Below, piece by piece: positions 5,812-10,368 of a stretch of 10,368 nt of DNA (its first letter is position 1; each line of letters opens with the position of its first letter). Location of the stretch: the NCBI GenBank assembly GCA_041689995.1, contig JBDNFD010000027.1, positions 1 through 10,368 of the forward strand, written 5' to 3'. Made by a program: the position numbers and the translations under genes. The stretch comes from DASSWG01 sp041689995. Lineage in GTDB: Bacteria > Bacteroidota > Bacteroidia > Flavobacteriales > Flavobacteriaceae. The notes beneath the pieces were generated by a model. The model did not search any database. It saw only the letters and a program-made list of their open reading frames with translations, and was not told the origin of the DNA.

Positions 5812-6981
5812 TCAAGATGATTTGGCGTATTTCCGAAATAACAAATGGGATAACAGAATTAATACCGATAAAACGAGACCGAGCACAGAAACGCCTGTCC
5901 ATTGATAATGTTGCCAAGCCATTGCTCCAAGAGTAGTGCCCAATGCACCGCCAATAAAAAACGAAACCATATATACGGTGTTCACTCTATTTCTACCTTC
6001 TGGATTTTTTGAGAATATAATGTTTTGGTTTGTAATGTGAAGGGCTTGCAATCCGAGATCTACTAAAATCACGCCCACCACAATACCAAAAATTGAGTTT
6101 CCCGAAAGGAGAAAAATCACCCAAGAAAGAATTAAAAGAAGGGCCGAGAAAATAATGATTTTATTCTTATCTAATTTATCGTTTAATTTTCCAACGACGG
6201 TTGCGCCCAGGGCTCCGGCAATTCCCAGAAGTCCAAATAATCCGGTAATGGTGCTTCCGTAACCAAAATTGTCTTCCATCAAAAAAACCAAGGTGGTCCA
6301 AAAAGCTGATAATCCTGCAAAAGCCAGCGCCCCGCGAAGGGAAGCAATGCGCAGCGAAGGTTCTGTTTTAAAATAATGAAAAATTGATTTCAATAAACTG
6401 CCATAACTTTTGGAATAATGCGGATTTAATCTGGGCAATTTCGCATTTAAGATGAAAAATAAGAAAGCCATCAAAACCGTTGCCGCATAATAAATAATGC
6501 GCCATCCAAATTGCTCACCAATAAAACCACTTATTACGCGACTTCCCAAAATACCGATCAACAAACCGCTCATCACAATTCCAATGGCGCGGCCTCTTTC
6601 CTTATCTTCGCTAAGTTGCGCCGCCATTGGTACAAAAAGTTGTGGGATGGAGGAGGTGAAACCTATAAAGAAACTGCTAATAATAAGCAAGAACAAACTA
6701 TTAGCGGTTGCGGCGGCGATGAGTGAAATAGCCATTAATAAGAAATCCAACTTCAATATTCGATGGTTGGAGATTTTATCGCCAAGTGGGATTATGAATA
6801 ACAACCCGAAAGCATAGCCAAGCTGCGTACTGAGGGCAACATTACTCACTTGAGCTTCCGTAACGCCATAATCTTGCGCTATTTGATGCAACAAAGGCTG
6901 GTTATAGTAGAGGTTCGCTACTATAAGTCCAGCCGATATGCTCATTAAATATAATGTGGAGTTAGTGAGTTTTGGAGTCAT
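5812..6981 (-). CDS. MFS transporter, drug:H+ antiporter-like (12 TM)
   Basis: A 389-residue inner-membrane secondary transporter, probably a proton-coupled exporter; the substrate cannot be told from sequence. About twelve hydrophobic segments fill the chain. ANLYYNQP in helix 1 (22-29) is typical of the AraJ/COG2814 type of small-molecule exporter. The family motif A between helices 2 and 3 is PLGDKISNHRIL (65-76), with a related copy GKLNDKLDKNKI (264-275) in the second half. RGRAIGIVMSGLLIGILGSR (129-148) is the helix 4-5 region common in exporters, and EGRNRVNTVYMVSFFIGG lies near 328-345. I chose the ATG at 6981; the TTG just before it (6984) is a possible but less likely start. No Shine-Dalgarno sequence is visible. 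It is 176 bases downstream of clpB, with a doubtful small ORF overlapping its start. Confidence 0.87.
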   Translation of the reverse strand: MTPKLTNSTLYLMSISAGLIVANLYYNQPLLHQIAQDYGVTEAQVSNVALSTQLGYAFGLLFIIPLGDKISNHRILKLDFLLMAISLIAAATANSLFLLIISSFFIGFTSSIPQLFVPMAAQLSEDKERGRAIGIVMSGLLIGILGSRVISGFIGEQFGWRIIYYAATVLMAFLFFILNAKLPRLNPHYSKSYGSLLKSIFHYFKTEPSLRIASLRGALAFAGLSAFWTTLVFLMEDNFGYGSTITGLFGLLGIAGALGATVVGKLNDKLDKNKIIIFSALLLILSWVIFLLSGNSIFGIVVGVILVDLGLQALHITNQNIIFSKNPEGRNRVNTVYMVSFFIGGALGTTLGAMAWQHYQWTGVSVLGLVLSVLILLSHLLFRKYAKSS

Positions 6982-7117
6982 CAAAGAAATTTAACGGTAT
7001 TTTAGAATCAACTTCCGCGATAGGTGGAATATCCAAATGCCGAAAGTATGGTCGGAACGTGATAATGATTTTTTCCGGTAATTTCAAAAGCAACTTCAAC
7101 GAAAGGGTCTTTTTCAT
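6962..7117 (-). CDS. Doubtful small ORF between clpB and the MFS gene
   Basis: A 51-codon ORF starting MKKTLSLKLLLKLPEK and ending in the first codons of the MFS gene, which it overlaps by 20 bases in another frame. Its only positive sign is a Shine-Dalgarno-like AGAGGA (7121-7126) three bases before the ATG, rare in this window. The frame also stays open upstream to an ATG inside the last codons of clpB (7177). There is no signal peptide, no clear transmembrane helix and no family I recognise. It could be a leader peptide coupling translation to the MFS gene, or chance. Confidence 0.2.
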   Translation of the reverse strand: MKKTLSLKLLLKLPEKIIITFRPYFRHLDIPPIAEVDSKIPLNFFDDSKTH

Positions 7118-7157
7118 TGTTCCTCTTTTTTGAATATTCGTAATTTTTGCAGTAATA

Positions 7158-9773
7158 TCAAAGCTTGGCAGTTTCATTGTTTAAATCCGCTTGATTCCGA
7201 AAAACCAGTTTATCATCAAACTCATCCAATAAAATAATGCTATCAATGGTTATTTCACCCGAAAGGATTTCCTTGGAAAGTTGGTTCAAAACTTCCTTTT
7301 GAATGGTTCTTTTAACGGGTCGCGCCCCATATTGTGGATCGAATCCGAGTTTCGCTAAATAATTGATGGCTTCGGGGGTCGCATCCAAAACAATGCCTTG
7401 CTGCAGCAACATTTTGGAGGTGTGTTTTAATTGCAATCCAACAATTTCCTTGATATTGGCTTCGCTCAAAGGCGTGAACATTACTATATCGTCGATCCGG
7501 TTGATAAATTCCGGACGTACCGTTTTTTTCAATAAACTAATTACATCTTCTTTTGCACTTTCCATAGCGGTGTCGATATCTTTTATCGCATCGAATTTTT
7601 CTTGAATGATGTGGCTTCCGATGTTGGAAGTCATCACAATGATACAATTTCGGAAATCTGCCAATCGTCCTTTATTGTCGGTCAGCCGTCCTTCATCCAA
7701 AACCTGCAACAAAATATTGAACGTATCGGGATGTGCTTTTTCGATTTCGTCCAAAAGGACCACGGAATAGGGTTTGTGCCGAACGGCTTCTGTCAATTGT
7801 CCGCCCTCGTCATAACCCACATATCCGGGAGGCGCGCCTATCAATCGGCTAACGGCGTGGCGTTCCTGGTATTCGCTCATATCAATTCGGGTCATGGCAT
7901 GCTCGTCATCGAATAAATAATCGGCCAAGGCTTTTGCCAATTCAGTTTTTCCGACTCCGGTGGTTCCCAAAAATAGGAAGGAACCGATTGGCCGGTTTTG
8001 GTCTTGTAATCCGGCCCGGCTGCGGCGAACGGCATCGCTCACGGCCTGGATGGCTTCTTCTTGTCCCACCACGCGTTTGTGGAGTTCTTCTTCCAAATGC
8101 AATAATTTTTCTCGTTCGCCTTGCAACATTTTGGAAAGTGGAATTCCGGTCCATTTGGCAACAACTTCCGCAATATCTTCACGAGTGACTTCTTCTTTGA
8201 TCAATGATTTTCCATCTTCCCGCTCTTCTACTTCCTTTTGAAGTTTTTCGAGTTTCGCCTGGACTTCTTTAATTTTCCCATACCGGATTTCGGCCACTTT
8301 TCCATAATCGCCATCGCGTTCCGCGCGTTCAGCTTCCATTTTAAAATTTTCAATATCGGTTTTTGCTTGTTGAATATTATCCACAAGTTGCTTTTCGTTT
8401 TGCCATTGTGCATTTAGTTCAGACCGATCTTCTTTCAGGTTCGCCAAATCGGCTTGTAAGGATTTTAATTTTGCTTCGTCCTTTTCGCGTTTAATGGCTT
8501 CGATCTCAATTTCCAATTGCATAATTTTTCGGTCCAAAACATCTAATTCTTCTGGTTTGGAATTGATTTCCATGCGTAATTTTGAAGCGGATTCATCCAT
8601 TAAGTCGATGGCTTTATCAGGCAAAAAACGGTTGGTGATATAACGTTGCGACAATTTCACCGCGGCAATAATCGCCTCATCTTTAATGCGGACTTTGTGA
8701 TGGGTTTCATATTTTTCCTTAATTCCTCGCAAAATGGAAATAGCACTTTCGGTATCCGGTTCGTCTACGATAACTTTTTGAAAGCGGCGTTCCAAGGCTT
8801 TGTCTTTTTCGAAATATTTTTGATATTCGTCCAATGTGGTGGCGCCAATTGCCCGAAGTTCGCCGCGAGCGAGAGCAGGCTTTAAAATATTTGCGGCATC
8901 CATTGCGCCTTGTCCGCCACCAGCGCCAACCAAGGTGTGAATTTCATCGATGAACAAAACAATATTGCCGTTGCTGGAAGTCACTTCTTTGATCACCGAT
9001 TTCAGGCGTTCCTCAAATTCCCCTTTGTATTTTGCTCCGGCAATGAGTGCGCCCATATCCAAGGAATAGACTTCTTTGTTTTTTAAGTTTTCGGGAATAT
9101 CACCGGCAATAATCCGATGCGCTAAACCTTCGACAATGGCGGTTTTTCCGGTGCCAGGCTCGCCGACCAAAATCGGGTTGTTTTTGGTTCTTCGGGAGAG
9201 AATTTGCAGAATCCGACGAATTTCTTCATCACGTCCAATGACGGGATCCAATTTACCGCTTTCTGCTAATTTATTCAGGTTGTTGGCATATTTGTTCAGG
9301 GAATTATAGGTTTCTTCCGCGCTTTGTGAGGTGACACGTTCGCCTTTCCGCAGTTCTTCCACAGCCGCCTTCAAGCTTTTTTCCGTAGCTCCTTGATCCT
9401 TGAGAATTTGTGCCACTTTGCTTTTTGACTGAAAAATCGCCAAAATTAGGTGCTCGATGGAAACATATTCATCATTCATCTTTTTGGCAATTGAGGAAGC
9501 CTCGTTCAGGGTTTTATTGGCCTCGCGCGATAACATGATTTCCCCACCGCTAACTTTTGGAAAACCTTCTAAGGTCTTGTCCAAAATCTGGGTGAACAAT
9601 CCAACATTGATATTCAATTTTTTGAGTAGAAAAGGCGTCACGTTTTCATCGATCATGGTGATCGCTTTGAAAAGGTGTTCGTTCTCTATTTGTTGATGCC
9701 CAAGTTCCTGCGCCAAAGCTTGTGCTTGCTGAATAGCTTCTTGCGCTTTGATTGTATAATTGTTGAAATTCAT
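7158..9773 (-). CDS. clpB: ATP-dependent disaggregase ClpB
   Basis: An 871-residue Hsp100 chaperone that, with DnaK, pulls polypeptides out of aggregates through a hexameric AAA+ ring in the cytoplasm. The N-terminal Clp repeats span about 1-145. NBD1 has Walker A GEPGTGKT (204-211), pore loop AKYKGEFE (247-254), Walker B LFIDE (273-277) and the ALERRF arginines (326-331). The coiled-coil middle domain, which marks ClpB and separates it from ClpA and ClpC, runs about 405-525. NBD2 has Walker A GTTGVGKT (603-610), pore loop GAPPGYVG (646-653), Walker B VVLLDE (671-676) and sensor 2 GARPVKR (816-822). No ClpP-docking IGF/L loop is seen in NBD2, as expected for ClpB. The length is normal and both ATPase sites look intact. 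No CIRCE repeat lies upstream, but two other inverted repeats do. Confidence 0.97.
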   Translation of the reverse strand: MNFNNYTIKAQEAIQQAQALAQELGHQQIENEHLFKAITMIDENVTPFLLKKLNINVGLFTQILDKTLEGFPKVSGGEIMLSREANKTLNEASSIAKKMNDEYVSIEHLILAIFQSKSKVAQILKDQGATEKSLKAAVEELRKGERVTSQSAEETYNSLNKYANNLNKLAESGKLDPVIGRDEEIRRILQILSRRTKNNPILVGEPGTGKTAIVEGLAHRIIAGDIPENLKNKEVYSLDMGALIAGAKYKGEFEERLKSVIKEVTSSNGNIVLFIDEIHTLVGAGGGQGAMDAANILKPALARGELRAIGATTLDEYQKYFEKDKALERRFQKVIVDEPDTESAISILRGIKEKYETHHKVRIKDEAIIAAVKLSQRYITNRFLPDKAIDLMDESASKLRMEINSKPEELDVLDRKIMQLEIEIEAIKREKDEAKLKSLQADLANLKEDRSELNAQWQNEKQLVDNIQQAKTDIENFKMEAERAERDGDYGKVAEIRYGKIKEVQAKLEKLQKEVEEREDGKSLIKEEVTREDIAEVVAKWTGIPLSKMLQGEREKLLHLEEELHKRVVGQEEAIQAVSDAVRRSRAGLQDQNRPIGSFLFLGTTGVGKTELAKALADYLFDDEHAMTRIDMSEYQERHAVSRLIGAPPGYVGYDEGGQLTEAVRHKPYSVVLLDEIEKAHPDTFNILLQVLDEGRLTDNKGRLADFRNCIIVMTSNIGSHIIQEKFDAIKDIDTAMESAKEDVISLLKKTVRPEFINRIDDIVMFTPLSEANIKEIVGLQLKHTSKMLLQQGIVLDATPEAINYLAKLGFDPQYGARPVKRTIQKEVLNQLSKEILSGEITIDSIILLDEFDDKLVFRNQADLNNETAKL

Positions 9774-10030
9774 TTTTATGAAGTTATTTTGAAAATTTTC
9801 CTTCTATGAACTATTCAAATTGTGTTCCTAATGCACAAAACGGTATTTGAGGTATCAAATTTCACATATTCTCATGACAAATTGTCATTGTTTAAGAAAG
9901 ATATAGGATTTTGGTAGGGTAGGGGAAGGAGGTTTTAAAAATAGTTTGCCTCGGAAAGTGGGCTATTTTGGGTCGGTTTTTACGGAATTTAGGGGTTGTT
10001 TACGGTTAGCGGTGTTGAATCTAGTACTTA
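9774..10030. other. Upstream region of clpB
   Basis: No ORF of note. Nearest clpB it is AT-rich and should hold the promoter, though I see no exact TAnnTTTG. It contains the inverted repeat ATTTGA-GGTA-TCAAAT (9845-9860) and the palindrome at 9874-9888. Beyond 9905 the plus strand becomes G- and T-rich with little C up to about 10016, including several GG/GGG runs at 9913-9932. Confidence 0.5.
9874..9888. promoter_or_regulatory. 15-bp perfect palindrome upstream of clpB
   Basis: ATGACAA and TTGTCAT flank a single central A, about 100 bases upstream of the clpB start. The symmetry suits a dimeric DNA-binding regulator. It does not match CIRCE (TTAGCACTC-N9-GAGTGCTAA). A role in clpB control is inferred from position only. 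Confidence 0.35.
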
Positions 10031-10228
10031 CTACTCTATTTTTATAAAACGTACCGTAATTTTATTAATATTTCGTATGTCTGCGAACATTTCCATATCA
10101 TCCTTTTCATTGATATCTGTATCTATATTTAATTTTGTTGTCTTTTGAATTTCTGCCCTTATAAAAAAATGATTTGCCATATCAAAGTAGTAGGTTCCAT
10201 TTCCGGTTACTGAATAATTGTAAGTTCC
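10031..10228 (-). pseudogene. C-terminal remnant of an unrecognised protein
   Basis: A minus-strand frame of 65 codons plus stop, reading GTYNYSVTGNGTYYFDMANH... and ending ITVRFIKIE. The codon before it is TGA (10229-10231). Upstream of that the frame reopens to an ATG at 10279 as MLFIIVLNPLNNGCET, which does not look like a natural N-terminus. The GTYNYSVTGNGTYYFD stretch looks like the beta strands of a small secreted or lipocalin-like protein. The abrupt loss of coding character at about 10229 suggests truncation by an insertion; a single TGG-to-TGA change is the alternative. Function unknown. Confidence 0.45.
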
Positions 10229-10280
10229 TCAAGTTTCGCACCCATTATTTAGAGGGTTTAAAACGATAATAAATAGCATG

Positions 10281-10305
10281 AAAACCAAGGGAAACCCTTG
10301 GTTTT
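10281..10305. terminator. Strong hairpin, bidirectional terminator-like
   Basis: AAAACCAAGGG (10281-10291) pairs perfectly with CCCTTGGTTTT (10295-10305) around an AAA loop, giving an 11-bp stem with a GC core and a T-run on either strand. It lies 38 bases before the plus-strand start codon at 10343, where no plus-strand gene needs termination within the window. Insertion sequences often carry such hairpins ahead of the transposase gene to block outside transcription, which would fit here. Confidence 0.6.
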
Positions 10306-10342
10306 ATTGTATCTTTAAGTTACTAAACACAAAGTACAAAAC

Positions 10343-10368
10343 ATGCTACAACACGAAGATATTGCTAA
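10343..10368 (+). CDS. Start of a plus-strand gene, cut by the window edge
   Basis: ATG at 10343 opens a frame reading MLQHEDIA to the edge. It is the only protein-coding start on the plus strand that fits its context: a terminator-like hairpin behind it and TATCTTTA (10310-10317, one mismatch to TAnnTTTG) upstream. Eight residues are too few to identify it. A transposase is my leading guess, based on the probable element end at about 10229, but this is inference. Confidence 0.4.

Noticed and set aside
7934..8241. Overlapping ORFs on both strands inside clpB
   Set aside because: They overlap the ClpB Walker A2 and linker coding region, and their translations resemble no protein family.
9774..9900. 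Sigma-32-type or CIRCE heat-shock element for clpB
   Set aside because: No sequence resembling either was found.
1..10368. CRISPR array, toxin-antitoxin pair, phage or defence operon
   Set aside because: No regularly spaced repeats and no proteins of those families in any frame examined; the genes present are housekeeping, transport or envelope genes.

Overview
The window looks like chromosomal DNA from a marine or environmental member of the Bacteroidetes, most likely Flavobacteriaceae. Three things point there: AT-rich composition, lipoproteins with a short SC lipobox followed by acidic residues, and few Shine-Dalgarno sites with a TAnnTTTG-type -7 element where a promoter can be seen at all. 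The protein families (an 800-residue fused HAD/enoyl-CoA hydratase, ClpB, tandem META lipoprotein, MerT-type transporter) fit the same group. All protein genes lie on the minus strand except a 26-base fragment entering at the right edge; the tRNA is on the plus strand.

Left to right: (1) 1-397, the N-terminal part of a MerT/MerTP-type mercuric ion transporter, cut by the window edge. (2) 567-2972, an intact fused 3-hydroxyacyl-CoA dehydrogenase/enoyl-CoA hydratase of fatty-acid beta-oxidation with a strong inverted repeat just upstream. (3) 3226-3639, a small lipocalin-like lipoprotein. (4) 3866-3939, tRNA-Thr(CGT) with a recognisable promoter, followed by a decayed tRNA-Pro-like sequence at 3965-4036. 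(5) 4097-4600, an unrecognised lipoprotein. (6) 4687-4795, a GC-rich multi-hairpin intergenic element. (7) 4829-5644, a lipoprotein made of two META domains. (8) 5812-6981, an MFS transporter. (9) 7158-9773, the disaggregase ClpB. (10) 10031-10228, the C-terminal remnant of a reading frame that ends abruptly where a different sequence begins. That sequence carries a strong hairpin and a plus-strand start codon at 10343, which fits the left end of an insertion sequence.

Functionally this is a patchwork rather than one pathway: lipid degradation, protein quality control, envelope lipoproteins and two transporters. The genes are separated by 150-250 base gaps, so most are probably transcribed singly; the closest pair is clpB and the MFS gene, with a doubtful small ORF between them. 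I see no defence system, CRISPR array, secretion cluster or biosynthetic cluster. The most unusual material is non-coding: the decayed tRNA, the structured element that repeats 13 bases of the tRNA 3' end, inverted repeats upstream of fadN and clpB, and the probable insertion junction at the right edge.
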